Source: CAYXLW01 sp964466055
GTDB lineage: Bacteria; Patescibacteriota; Gracilibacteria; GCA-2401425
DNA length: 64,000 bases
Assembly: GCA_964466055.1 (NCBI GenBank)
Contig: CAYXLW010000001.1
Span: 186,001-250,000, forward strand
Reading direction: 5' to 3'
Shown: positions 17,298 to 25,985 of the stretch, piece after piece
Layout of the letters: the number at the start of each line of letters is the position of its first letter
How positions within the stretch are numbered: the first letter of the stretch is position 1
Translations under genes and position numbers: made by a program
The notes under the pieces: generated by a model
Told to the model about the DNA's origin: nothing
The model's database searches: none
What the model saw: the letters and a program-made list of their open reading frames with translations, nothing else

Positions 17298-17962
17298 TGT
17301 TGAAAATTATCAATTATTTTAAGAAAGTTTAAACTTGTATATTCCCAATCTGACGGCATATTATGTTTTTGGAAATTGTAAGTAGTATAATTCCAATGTT
17401 TTTCAAAATCATCCTGATTTCTTATGATGTGGTCATGAAATGATTTTTGCCATTGGAACTTTGGAAATGATTCATTTTTATGTTTTTTTTGAAATTGATT
17501 TTTTAAATTTTGTAAAAACTTATTATATTTTTCTAAGTAGGTGAGGTTATAAAGTTTCTTATAGGTGAGGTTATCACTTTCCTTGTAAGCGAGGTCACGT
17601 GACCTCGCCTGCAAGAATGCAAGATCATCTAATTTAGCCTGCGGTAAAGTGTAATTCTCATTTTCTATTATTCTATTAACATTTCTTGAATAATTTGTTT
17701 TAAATGATCTTAAAATCTCTGAAACATCAAATTCTTCACTAGGCTTAAACAACAAATGAAAATGATTATAATTCAAACAAAATGCGTACAACTCAAACTT
17801 CTTCAAATTCTTACATAAATTTAATTCTTTAATCCACAAATCACACAAAATTTCTTCTTTAAAATACGGATAATTATTAAACGTATTATTCGTAATAAAA
17901 TAAACTTCATTTTCTAAAAACACTCTTTTTTGTGAGTTTTTATGTTTTAAAAAATCATTCAT
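17294..17962 (-). CDS. REP-associated tyrosine transposase (Y1/HUH family, RAYT-like)
   Basis: The 222-residue product has the HUH motif within YNHFHLLFKP near residue 67 and a C-terminal HIIRNQDDFEKHWNYTTYN containing the likely catalytic tyrosine, as in single-domain Y1 transposases that act on REP palindromes. A low-complexity middle part (about 115-145) repeats units like DLAYKESDNLTYKKLYNLTY. The gene overlaps the upstream GT4 gene by 8 bp and the downstream GT26 gene by 4 bp, so it sits seamlessly inside a sugar-polymer operon. A 20-bp perfect palindrome lies inside the coding sequence. Whether it is active or domesticated is not known. Confidence 0.8.
   Translation of the reverse strand: MNDFLKHKNSQKRVFLENEVYFITNNTFNNYPYFKEEILCDLWIKELNLCKNLKKFELYAFCLNYNHFHLLFKPSEEFDVSEILRSFKTNYSRNVNRIIENENYTLPQAKLDDLAFLQARSRDLAYKESDNLTYKKLYNLTYLEKYNKFLQNLKNQFQKKHKNESFPKFQWQKSFHDHIIRNQDDFEKHWNYTTYNFQKHNMPSDWEYTSLNFLKIIDNFQH
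17589..17608. repeat. 20-bp perfect palindrome inside the RAYT gene
   Basis: GCGAGGTCACGTGACCTCGC reads the same on both strands and is the only GC-rich block nearby. With two mismatches the symmetry extends outward to CTTG and CAAG. Half-related GTGAGGTTAT units stand at about 17539 and 17565. It could be a REP-like target of the enzyme it interrupts. Confidence 0.7.
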
Positions 17963-19082
17963 CTAAAACTTTTTTATAAATGTTAAACATTTTTCCCCCC
18001 ATATCTCCCCAAGAAAATTTTTTACATTGAATAAATCCTTTTTCAATTAGGCCTTTTCTTTTATCTTTATCAAAAGCAATAATCTCCATTGCTTCCATTA
18101 TTTTTTCATCATAATACGGATTAAAATATTGCGCAGCAGTACCGCAAACTTCAGGAAGTGAAGATGTATTTGAACAAGCAACAGGAACTCCGCATTGCAT
18201 AGCCTCTAAAGGAGGTATACCAAATCCCTCATAAAAAGATGGGAAAATATATGCACATGCTCCACTTATTAATTTTGAAAAATCTTTTTCAGGAAAAAGT
18301 CCGAGATGTTTTATTTTTTTGTCTAATTCTAGCTCTTTTATTAAGCTAGGAACTTCGTTATAAGTTTTATCCTGAGGGCCTGCAAGAATTAAATAAATAT
18401 TACTTTCAGAGTGTTTTTTTAGGAAAAGGTTATATGCGCGAATAAGTCCTAATACGTTTTTATGAGATCGTGAAACACCAGTGTAAAGAAAATATTTTTC
18501 AGGTAATTGATACTCTTTTTTGAAGTTAGTTAAAATATTTTCATCTTTAATTGGTTGGAATTTTTGTGTTATCCCATTATAAGTTACTGTTATTTTTTCT
18601 TTAGGTGTTTTTAAGAAATTAATCATGTCTCTTTTAGTATTTTCGCTTACTGCAAAACAGTGTTTTGCTTTTCGTGTTACTATGTTTATTACTAACTTAT
18701 AAGCCAAACGAGAGATAATATCAGTTTTTTTCTTTCCTGGAAAAAGATGAAGTGTAAGATCATGTATAGTTACTGTGAATGGCTTATTATAAAAAATTGG
18801 AGCGTTAAACTGAGGAAAAACCATTAAATCAAAGTTGTGAGAATTTAACTGTATTAGAAAATTCCATTGTTCTGAAAAAGAATAGTGCTTAGCATTTGTT
18901 ATTTCTTTCTTGAAATTTGGAGAAGGAATAATAAAATTATCAAATTCTTCTGGTTTTAAAAAAATGGTATATTCATTTTCTCTATCTAGCTTAGAAAGAT
19001 TATTCACAAGTTCAAAAACATGCCTTCCAACTCCAGTTGCTTTCTCTGTAAAAAATCTTGCATCTATCCCGATTTTTTTCAT
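17955..19082 (-). CDS. GT4-family glycosyltransferase
   Basis: The 375-residue product is a retaining glycosyltransferase of the GT-B fold. N-terminal: GIDARFFTEKATGVGRHVFE (donor-side glycine loop); middle: TVTIHDLTLHLFPGKK; C-terminal nucleotide-sugar domain: FLYTGVSRSHKNVLGLIRAY near 194 and the E-x7-E motif SFYEGFGIPPLEAMQCGVPV near 290. It probably adds mannose-, rhamnose- or glucose-type sugars to a lipid-linked glycan, but the substrate is not visible. It is the first gene of a three-gene minus-strand operon with the RAYT-like gene and the GT26 enzyme. Confidence 0.88.
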   Translation of the reverse strand: MKKIGIDARFFTEKATGVGRHVFELVNNLSKLDRENEYTIFLKPEEFDNFIIPSPNFKKEITNAKHYSFSEQWNFLIQLNSHNFDLMVFPQFNAPIFYNKPFTVTIHDLTLHLFPGKKKTDIISRLAYKLVINIVTRKAKHCFAVSENTKRDMINFLKTPKEKITVTYNGITQKFQPIKDENILTNFKKEYQLPEKYFLYTGVSRSHKNVLGLIRAYNLFLKKHSESNIYLILAGPQDKTYNEVPSLIKELELDKKIKHLGLFPEKDFSKLISGACAYIFPSFYEGFGIPPLEAMQCGVPVACSNTSSLPEVCGTAAQYFNPYYDEKIMEAMEIIAFDKDKRKGLIEKGFIQCKKFSWGDMGGKMFNIYKKVLDE

Positions 19083-19146
19083 TTATTCTTTGATAATTTA
19101 CAAAAGAAATGTACCATACACCCTGATTTAAAGTAAGGCTTATTTT

Positions 19147-20253
19147 ATGATAGAAAAATTAAAAAATAAAAAAATTGCCCTTGTTACAGATTGGTTAACA
19201 AATATTGGAGGAGGGGAGAAAGTTTTAAAAGCTATTTCAGATTTATTCCCAGATGCTCCTATATATACTACTGTTGTGAATAAAGAAAATATTGGAGAAT
19301 TAGCAAAAAGAGAGATAAGAACTAGTTGGCTTCAAAAAATTCCATTACTAAATAAAAATCATCAAGTACTTCTTCCTTGGTTGCCAAGAGCAATCGAAAG
19401 TTTAGATTTAAGTGAGTTTGATATTATTCTTTCCTTTTCTTCTTCTGTTGCAAAAAGTGTAATAACTCATCCAGATCAATTGCATATTTGTTATATTCAT
19501 TCACCTATGCGTTATGCTTGGGAACCTTTTTTTGATCAGAGATTTAAAAGAATTCCTAGAATTTTTCAACCATTAGTAAATAAACTTTTACATAAACTTA
19601 GGATATGGGATACCGCGACTTCTATCCGTCCTGATTTATATATTGCAAATTCAACAACTACTGCATCGAGGGTAAAAAAATACTACAGAATACCTTCACT
19701 GGTTTTATATCCTCCAGTTGAAGTAGGAAAATTTAAAGCTTTAGAAAAGAAAGAAGATTTTTATTTTGGAGTTGGAAGAATGGTAAATTATAAAAAATTT
19801 GATTTACTAGTTGAAGCTTTTCAGCATATTCCAAACAGAAGACTTATTATTGCGGGAGATGGACCAGAAAGAAAAAGGATTATTGAAATGGCAAAAGGGT
19901 ATGACAACATAGAAATACTTGATAGATTGAGTGAAAGAGAACTTGTTGAAAAATATAGCAAAGCTAAGGCTTTTCTTCTCCCTCAAAAGGAAGATGCTGG
20001 GATTGTTCAACTTGAGGCATTAGCTTCTGGTACACCAGTAATTGCATATAAGGCAGGAGGTGCTTTAGATGTTATTAAAGAAGGGGTAAATGGAGTATTT
20101 TTTGAAGAACAAAAACCTGAAAGTTTGGTTAATGCTATTGAAAAATTTGAGAAGATGAAGTGGGATAGCGATGAAATTCGAAAAACATCTATTCCTTTTG
20201 ATATTCAGAATTTTCAGAAGAATTATATAAAGATATTGAGTTCAAATATATGA
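19147..20253 (+). CDS. GT4-family glycosyltransferase (WbaZ-like)
   Basis: The 368-residue product begins with KKIALVTDWLTNIGGGEKVL, the GGGEKV loop typical of mannosyltransferase-like GT4 enzymes. SFSSSVAKSVIT and ICYIHSPMRYAWE follow near residues 98 and 116. The C-terminal sugar-nucleotide domain has FGVGRMVNYKKFDLLVEAF near 200 and LPQKEDAGIVQLEALASGTP near 278, in which the usual glutamate pair is partly changed (EDAGIVQLE). It is divergent from the GT operon (64 bp between start codons), so a shared control region drives both strands. Role: envelope glycan assembly. Confidence 0.88.
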   Translation: MIEKLKNKKIALVTDWLTNIGGGEKVLKAISDLFPDAPIYTTVVNKENIGELAKREIRTSWLQKIPLLNKNHQVLLPWLPRAIESLDLSEFDIILSFSSSVAKSVITHPDQLHICYIHSPMRYAWEPFFDQRFKRIPRIFQPLVNKLLHKLRIWDTATSIRPDLYIANSTTTASRVKKYYRIPSLVLYPPVEVGKFKALEKKEDFYFGVGRMVNYKKFDLLVEAFQHIPNRRLIIAGDGPERKRIIEMAKGYDNIEILDRLSERELVEKYSKAKAFLLPQKEDAGIVQLEALASGTPVIAYKAGGALDVIKEGVNGVFFEEQKPESLVNAIEKFEKMKWDSDEIRKTSIPFDIQNFQKNYIKILSSNI

Positions 20254-20362
20254 GTTGATGTGTGAATTTTAGATTTGTATAAAACTCTCAAAAAGCAGTT
20301 TAATGTCCTTTATTTTATCTAACATTTATGATAAAATTATAAGATTTGTTTAAAATAAAAAT

Positions 20363-21727
20363 ATGTTAATAATCCACAATTATTGGTACAATTCATTACC
20401 ATTCAGCATATATCAAAAACATATAAGAAAACACCTCATACCAGAATCCCTTATAAAAAATCTTAAAATAAATACTGCTCCTCACCAAGTGTTAAAGGAA
20501 TTACCGCTAAATCATGAGAATATAAGTCTCATAACAGATTCAATTAAAAGAAATGTTGATAGAATGGCTTTAGCAGAAACTAAATATCAAGAAAAAATAG
20601 AAGGTAGAAAAAATACAACTTTTAAAGAAATCCCCGAAGTAACAAGGCCTACTAATGTGGGTTTTATAGCTGATAACCATGGTCATGAATTAGCTTTTGA
20701 TGAAAATATAAAACATTTAAAGTTAATGGATGAGAATAATAATTGGACAGGAGAAGATACCTATTTAGTACTACTTGGTGACAATATGGGGGATAGAGGA
20801 ATGAGTGATTTAGAAATAAAAGCAAAAACTGAAAGATTAAGAATCCAAGCCCGAGAAAAAGGAGGAGATGTTATTGATATAGCAGGTAACCATGATGATA
20901 TCGTTATATCATTTCTTATGGATAAACCTATAGCTGGAACTAATGATTTTTCTGCAATTCAAATGGCTTCAACTAGTGATGGAGATTATATGCAAGGAAA
21001 GGGTTTATTAGCACTAAAATATTTTGGATCTGATGATTTGAAAAAAATGAATAATGATGATATTAAAATATGGGAAAAATTAGAAAAAGAAAGAGAACTC
21101 ATTCTAACAAATATGAGAAGTACACCTGAAGGAATGTTTATATTAGAGGCAATATGTAAAATGAAATTAACAGAACAAATTGATGATTCTCTTGCTGTAC
21201 ATACTAATCCAACAGAGGATATTGTTGGAATGATATTGAGATATGGACCAGACATTATAAACCAAGTATTTCAGACAGTATTAAGAAAATGCTTAATTCA
21301 AGGCGAAAGCTTTAATGGAGAAGACTTTGATAAAGATTTAAAAAGTAGATTTGCAGTTGCAACAGACATATTCCTAAATACAAATAATAGGACTAACTTT
21401 ACTGAAGGCTTACTAGGAAGAGAACTAGCGGAACAGCTTAGACAAAAAGGAATAAATAGAATTCCATTTGGACATTCATCCTCTGATGCAAAAACCCTAG
21501 CTGTTGCAAAAAGAAAAGGCAATCAAAGGGTGAAAGATAAATATAACGCTGGAGGACTTGAGTTAATACCTCTGGATTTTGAAGCTTTTAAGAATGGCAC
21601 AGAATCACCAGTCCAATATAGAACAATGGTATATCAACAAATGAATGAGTTTGACGCTCGTTCAATTGCTAGAATTGATAAAAATACAGGGAAAATAGCA
21701 ATTGGAAGACTTGGTACCACAGAGTAA
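20363..21727 (+). CDS. Calcineurin-like metallophosphoesterase
   Basis: The 454-residue product has the ordered metal-binding motifs of the superfamily: ADNHGH near residue 102 (D-x-H), LLGDNMGDRG near 131 (GDxxDRG, as in PPP phosphatases), IAGNHDD near 175 (GNHD), and a late histidine in PFGHSSSDA near 374. An extra helical N-terminal part of about 90 residues precedes the domain and a segment of about 170 residues is inserted before the last histidine. Substrate may be a phosphoprotein or nucleotide. An extended -10 element TGATAAAAT lies about 35 bp before the start. It stands alone. Confidence 0.8.
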   Translation: MLIIHNYWYNSLPFSIYQKHIRKHLIPESLIKNLKINTAPHQVLKELPLNHENISLITDSIKRNVDRMALAETKYQEKIEGRKNTTFKEIPEVTRPTNVGFIADNHGHELAFDENIKHLKLMDENNNWTGEDTYLVLLGDNMGDRGMSDLEIKAKTERLRIQAREKGGDVIDIAGNHDDIVISFLMDKPIAGTNDFSAIQMASTSDGDYMQGKGLLALKYFGSDDLKKMNNDDIKIWEKLEKERELILTNMRSTPEGMFILEAICKMKLTEQIDDSLAVHTNPTEDIVGMILRYGPDIINQVFQTVLRKCLIQGESFNGEDFDKDLKSRFAVATDIFLNTNNRTNFTEGLLGRELAEQLRQKGINRIPFGHSSSDAKTLAVAKRKGNQRVKDKYNAGGLELIPLDFEAFKNGTESPVQYRTMVYQQMNEFDARSIARIDKNTGKIAIGRLGTTE

Positions 21728-22123
21728 TAATTCACATTAGTAATGCTTATCTTTTCCTTATTTTTTTAAAAAAATATAATGCCCCAAAAAATGAGGCATA
21801 AAGTTAAGGTAATGTGCTTTGTAAAAATATATATATATTGGAATTATAAAATTCATATAAAACTAAAACTACCAAAGATATCATTGAATCTTTTATGAAA
21901 AATAAATCCGAGCCTGTTTCGATTATCGGTAAAAACACATCTCTGGTGGACATGGAGGGATTATCTTACATTCTCATCCCGACTTTGTCGGGATTCCGAG
22001 GTCGATGGAACGAATCAATTCCGATAAATCTAGATTGTTCTTATCTTCGAACCCTTTTTATTCTCATACCTCTACTACAAAAAACAAAAATCCTATCTCA
22101 AAGATAGGCTTTTTCTTTTTTTT
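21728..22123. other. 396-bp gap between the phosphoesterase gene and tRNA-Tyr
   Basis: No convincing gene is present. The gap contains a hairpin with 8-bp arms (ATCCCGAC/GTCGGGAT, loop TTT) at 21976-21994. Just before it, the bases from about 21945 repeat the first 20 or so positions of the tRNA-Tyr 3' side read on this strand (GGTGGAC then GGAGGGATT), so a decayed tRNA copy is possible. A terminator is at 22092-22118. Confidence 0.5.
22092..22118. terminator. Bidirectional intrinsic terminator
   Basis: CCTATCT and AGATAGG form a perfect 7-bp stem with a 3-nt loop. A T-rich run follows on the plus strand, and ATTTTTGTTTT follows on the minus strand. On the minus strand it sits directly after tRNA-Tyr and is most likely its terminator. 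Confidence 0.75.
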
Positions 22124-22208
22124 TGGTGGACGGGGAGGGATTCGAACCCCCGAAGGCAGAGCCAGCGGATTTACAGTCCGCCCCATTTGGCCACTCTGGT
22201 ACCCGTCC
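22124..22208 (-). tRNA. tRNA-Tyr (anticodon GTA)
   Basis: Read on the minus strand, the 85 bases start with the acceptor arm GGACGGG and end with its partner, an A and an encoded CCA. The anticodon loop CTGTAAA gives GTA (Tyr). A long variable arm (type II) and the T-arm GGTTCGAATCC are present. A terminator follows immediately. Confidence 0.95.
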
Positions 22209-22336
22209 AATTTAAATTTACCGCTTAAAAAGCTGGCAGATTCTAGGCAAAATCAATGCTATTGTAAAGTAAAAATATCTTGTTTTTTTCTATTGAAACG
22301 TCAAAATGCTGGTCGATGTTTCTTAATTTTAAAAAT

Positions 22337-23512
22337 ATGGAACTTAGAACTATAATGGATATTCAAGTAAAAGGGAAAAAAATATTATTAAGATCTGAAT
22401 TTAACATTCCAATGAAGGATGGAGAAATAACAGATGACACAAGAATAAAGGAGGCATTGCCGACAATCGAGTATCTTCTTAAAAAAGGAGCAAAACTTAT
22501 AGTTTGTGCACATTTAGGAAGGCCAAAAGGAGAGGTTAAAGAAGAATTAAGACTTACTGCTGTTGCAAAAAGACTTGAAGAATATTTAAATCAAAAAGTA
22601 ATAAAAATGGATTCAGTAATAGGAAATGAAGTTTTTCAAAAATCTAAAGAACTAAAAGAAGGAGAAATAATGCTTCTTGAGAATATAAGGTTTGAAGAGG
22701 GAGAAGAAAAAAACGATCCAGAGTTTTCTAAAAAATTATCAACACTAGCAGAAATATTTGTTTCAGATGCATTTGGAGCAGTACATAGAGCACATTCTTC
22801 AACAGTAGGAGTAGCAAAATATCTCCCAGCTTATGCAGGATTTTTGGTAGAAAAGGAAGTTAAAGCACTTTCTTCTGTGTTAAATAATCCAAAAAGACCT
22901 CTTGTAATGATTGTGGCAGGGGCAAAAATAGAAACAAAAGTAGCAGTTATAGATAGATTTTTAGATATTGCAGATAAAGTTATTATAGGAGGAGGAATCG
23001 CGAATACTTTACTCTCAGCTCAAGGAAAAAATGTTGGATGCTCTCTTTGTGAAAAAGAGGAAATTGATAGAGCAAAATCTATTCTAAATAAAGATAAAAA
23101 TAATAAAATCCTTTTGCCAAAAGATGTTGTGGTTGCAGAAGAAGTTACAGAAACAGCAGAAACAAGAATAATAAATGTAAATAATTTAAAAGAAAAAGAT
23201 AAAATTTTAGATATTGGAAATGAAACAATAAGTGAATTTGTAGAAATAATAAAAAATGCAGGAACAGTTGTTTGGAATGGACCTGTTGGTGTTTATGAAG
23301 TTTCTCCCTTTGCAAAAGGAACTAAAGAAATTGCAAAAGCAATGGCAGAAACAGATGCAGATACGATTATTGGAGGAGGAGATAGTGTTGATGCAGTTAT
23401 GTCTTTCGGATACAAAAAAGAAGACTTTACTCATATTTCAACTGGAGGTGGAGCAAGTCTTGAATTTTTTGAAGGCAAAGAATTGCCGGGAATAAAAGTT
23501 TTGATGAAATAG
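22337..23512 (+). CDS. pgk: Phosphoglycerate kinase
   Basis: The enzyme makes ATP and 3-phosphoglycerate from 1,3-bisphosphoglycerate in glycolysis. The ATG giving MELRTIMDIQVKGKKILLR is chosen because it aligns with the family N-terminus; an ATG at 22280 would add 19 residues overlapping the promoter area of the divergent tRNA. Motifs: LRSEFNIPM (the usual VDFN here is SEFN, Asp replaced by Glu), DDTRIKEALPTI, HLGRPKG near 60, VWNGPVGVYE near 315 and GGGDSVDAV near 352. Length 391 is normal. The gene stands alone; no gapdh or tpi is adjacent. Confidence 0.95.
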   Translation: MELRTIMDIQVKGKKILLRSEFNIPMKDGEITDDTRIKEALPTIEYLLKKGAKLIVCAHLGRPKGEVKEELRLTAVAKRLEEYLNQKVIKMDSVIGNEVFQKSKELKEGEIMLLENIRFEEGEEKNDPEFSKKLSTLAEIFVSDAFGAVHRAHSSTVGVAKYLPAYAGFLVEKEVKALSSVLNNPKRPLVMIVAGAKIETKVAVIDRFLDIADKVIIGGGIANTLLSAQGKNVGCSLCEKEEIDRAKSILNKDKNNKILLPKDVVVAEEVTETAETRIINVNNLKEKDKILDIGNETISEFVEIIKNAGTVVWNGPVGVYEVSPFAKGTKEIAKAMAETDADTIIGGGDSVDAVMSFGYKKEDFTHISTGGGASLEFFEGKELPGIKVLMK

Positions 23513-23519
23513 TTTAAAT

Positions 23520-23948
23520 TTAAGCTATTGTTGATGCAACTTCAGCTCTGTCAATAGGTGCTCCTCTTACTAAAAGAGCAATCATTTTCTGAGAGTTTTG
23601 TAATTTCCCTAAAGATATAGCATATTTTTTCTTTAGTTCTTCATCATCTGGATATTTTGTTGATTTTTCCTTTAATTCTGCATTTTTTTTAAATTCTTTA
23701 CTTGCTTCATTTTGTAATTTAGCTAGTGTTCTTGCAGATTTTTCACTGGCTCTTTCAAAAAATCTTCCCATAGTGTTTCTCCATAATCCTCCAAATATAT
23801 CTCTAAGAATAAAGCCTCCGCTAATGGATAAAGCGTTTCTTGCAATTTCTTCAATAAAAGGTTTATCTGGATTTATATTTATAATAGGAGGTTGATTACT
23901 TTCGATTGGTGTTTTTTTAATGGTGGAATCACTTGTTTCGTTTGTCAT
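23520..23948 (-). CDS. Hypothetical protein with helical C-terminal half
   Basis: The 142-residue product has a disordered Ser/Thr/Pro-rich head, a short apolar, glycine-containing stretch (about residues 40-56, ALSISGGFILRDIFGGLW) and a charged coiled-coil-like segment (about 65-120). There is no clear membrane segment. I recognise no family. It converges with pgk (7 bp between stops) and is divergent from lepA. Confidence 0.5.
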   Translation of the reverse strand: MTNETSDSTIKKTPIESNQPPIININPDKPFIEEIARNALSISGGFILRDIFGGLWRNTMGRFFERASEKSARTLAKLQNEASKEFKKNAELKEKSTKYPDDEELKKKYAISLGKLQNSQKMIALLVRGAPIDRAEVASTIA

Positions 23949-24087
23949 AATAAAAATTTTTAAAAGATAAAATTGAAAATTTGTTTATGCTATTATAACA
24001 TAAAAATATAAATATAACAAATAAAGTATTAATTGCTCTTTTTTGCTTTTTCATTACAATATTCCAGCTTAAAAAATTAATTATATA

Positions 24088-25893
24088 ATGGAAAAAATTC
24101 GGAATTTTTGCATAATCGCTCATATAGACCATGGAAAATCTACACTTGCAGATAGGTTTTTAGAAGCTACAGGAAGATTGGAAAAGCGTGAAATGAAACG
24201 TGGGCAAATGCTTGATACTATGGAGCTTGAACAAGAAAGAGGGATAACAATTAAACTTCAGCCTGTTCGTATGCATTGGAAGGGATATGAATTAAATGTA
24301 ATTGATACACCAGGTCATGTTGATTTTCAATATGAAGTTTCACGTTCACTTGCAGCTTGCGAAGGAGCCGTTTTAGTAATTGATGCGACTCAAGGAATAG
24401 AAGCACAAACACTGGCAAATGTTTACCTCGCACTTGAACACGATTTAACCATTATCCCGGTTATAAATAAAATTGATCTTCCAGCAGCAGACATAAATAA
24501 AGTGTCTGCTGAAATTGAAAATATTCTAGGAATCCCAAAAGAAGAGATAATCCAAGTTTCTGCAAAAACTGGAGAGAACATAGAAGAAATATTAAATGCT
24601 GTTATTGAAAGAATTCCTGATCCTAAGTCTTCAATACTAAGAAACAAGTTAGGGTTGAACGATGAAGATACTAGAGCCCTTATTTTTGATTCAATATATG
24701 ATGATTACAAAGGAGTGCTTGCTTTTGTTAGAGTATTTTCAGGAGAAATAAAAAAAGGGGATGAAGCATTCTTCTTAGGAACCAATTCAAAAATGCAAGT
24801 TTTAGAAGTTGGAGAATTTTTACCACAATATAAAGCAACAAAAACATTAAAAGCAGGGCAAGTAGGCTATATTGTAACAGGACTAAAAACTACTAGTGAA
24901 GCTAGAGTTGGTGATACAGTTTATTGTGGGGGAAATCCAGATAAATCTAAAATGCTTCCAGGTTACAAAAGAGTTGAGCCAGTTGTTTATGCTGGTTTAT
25001 TTACAATTGAAGGTGAACAATACAAACTTTTACGAGAATCTTTGGATAAACTTGCTATGAATGATTCTTCTCTTACTTACGAACCAGAACAATCAAATGC
25101 CCTAGGATTTGGTTTTAGGTGTGGATTTTTGGGACTTCTTCATATGGAAATTGTACAGGAAAGACTTGAACGAGAATATGATCTTAATCTTATTATTACA
25201 GCACCATCAGTAAATTATGAGATAAAGAAAAGTAATGGAGAAATTATTCATATTTCATCTCCTGCAGATTTACCAGATATGTCTGTTGTGAGCGAAATTA
25301 GAGAGCCTTATGTAAAATTAGAAATAATAATTCCTAAAAAATATATAGGTGGAGTAATGGATCTAGCGAGTGAACATAGAGGAGTATATAAAGAAATGTC
25401 TTTTGTAGATGAAGATAGATCTTTACTTGTGTACGAAATTCCTCTTGCCACAATTATTTCTGATTTTTTTGATATGTTAAAAAGTATTACTCAAGGATAT
25501 GCATCAATGAGTTATGAACATATTGGTTTTAGACTTGATAAATTAGTTAAGTTAGATATTTATATAGCAGGAGATAAAGTAGAAGCTTTATCTATAATCC
25601 TCCATAAGGATGAAGCTGAAAATGAAGGTAGAAAAGTTGCATTAAAACTAAAAGGTCTTATCCCAAAACACCAGTTTGCAGTTGCCATTCAAGCTATGAT
25701 TGGAGGGAAAATTGTTGCTCGTGAAACAGTTTCAGCAATGAGGAAAAATGTAACTGCTAAACTTTATGGTGGTGATATTACTAGAAAGAAAAAGGTTTTG
25801 GAAAAGCAGAAAAAAGGTAAGCAAAGATTAAAAGCGATGGGAAGTGTTAACCTTTCTCAAGATGCTTTTATGGCTGTGCTTAATAGAAAGTAG
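24088..25893 (+). CDS. lepA: Elongation factor 4 (LepA) GTPase
   Basis: LepA is a ribosome-associated GTPase linked to back-translocation and to initiation/assembly quality. The 601-residue product has G1 AHIDHGKSTLADR near residue 11, switch I region MELEQERGITIKLQ, G3 DTPGH near 74, G4 NKID near 128 and the LepA-specific C-terminal domain ending in KKGKQRLKAMGSVNLSQDAF, a positively charged tail that contacts the tRNA. Length is normal. It is the first of three plus-strand genes for RNA or ribosome factors (DEAD-box helicase and TypA follow). Confidence 0.97.
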   Translation: MEKIRNFCIIAHIDHGKSTLADRFLEATGRLEKREMKRGQMLDTMELEQERGITIKLQPVRMHWKGYELNVIDTPGHVDFQYEVSRSLAACEGAVLVIDATQGIEAQTLANVYLALEHDLTIIPVINKIDLPAADINKVSAEIENILGIPKEEIIQVSAKTGENIEEILNAVIERIPDPKSSILRNKLGLNDEDTRALIFDSIYDDYKGVLAFVRVFSGEIKKGDEAFFLGTNSKMQVLEVGEFLPQYKATKTLKAGQVGYIVTGLKTTSEARVGDTVYCGGNPDKSKMLPGYKRVEPVVYAGLFTIEGEQYKLLRESLDKLAMNDSSLTYEPEQSNALGFGFRCGFLGLLHMEIVQERLEREYDLNLIITAPSVNYEIKKSNGEIIHISSPADLPDMSVVSEIREPYVKLEIIIPKKYIGGVMDLASEHRGVYKEMSFVDEDRSLLVYEIPLATIISDFFDMLKSITQGYASMSYEHIGFRLDKLVKLDIYIAGDKVEALSIILHKDEAENEGRKVALKLKGLIPKHQFAVAIQAMIGGKIVARETVSAMRKNVTAKLYGGDITRKKKVLEKQKKGKQRLKAMGSVNLSQDAFMAVLNRK

Positions 25894-25985
25894 TTTAAAT
25901 TTTTTAATGTCAGAACAAAAATTATTAAACTTGATTTTTTGTTTACCACATAATACAATCAGCCGCTTAATAATAATACATAACA

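Noticed and set aside
21945..22020. Possible second tRNA gene on the minus strand
   Set aside because: Only about 20 positions resemble the 3' side of tRNA-Tyr; no anticodon arm or T-arm can be formed. At most a decayed copy.
21895..22107. 70-codon reading frame after the phosphoesterase gene
   Set aside because: It runs across the hairpin and ends in the terminator stem; composition is not protein-like.
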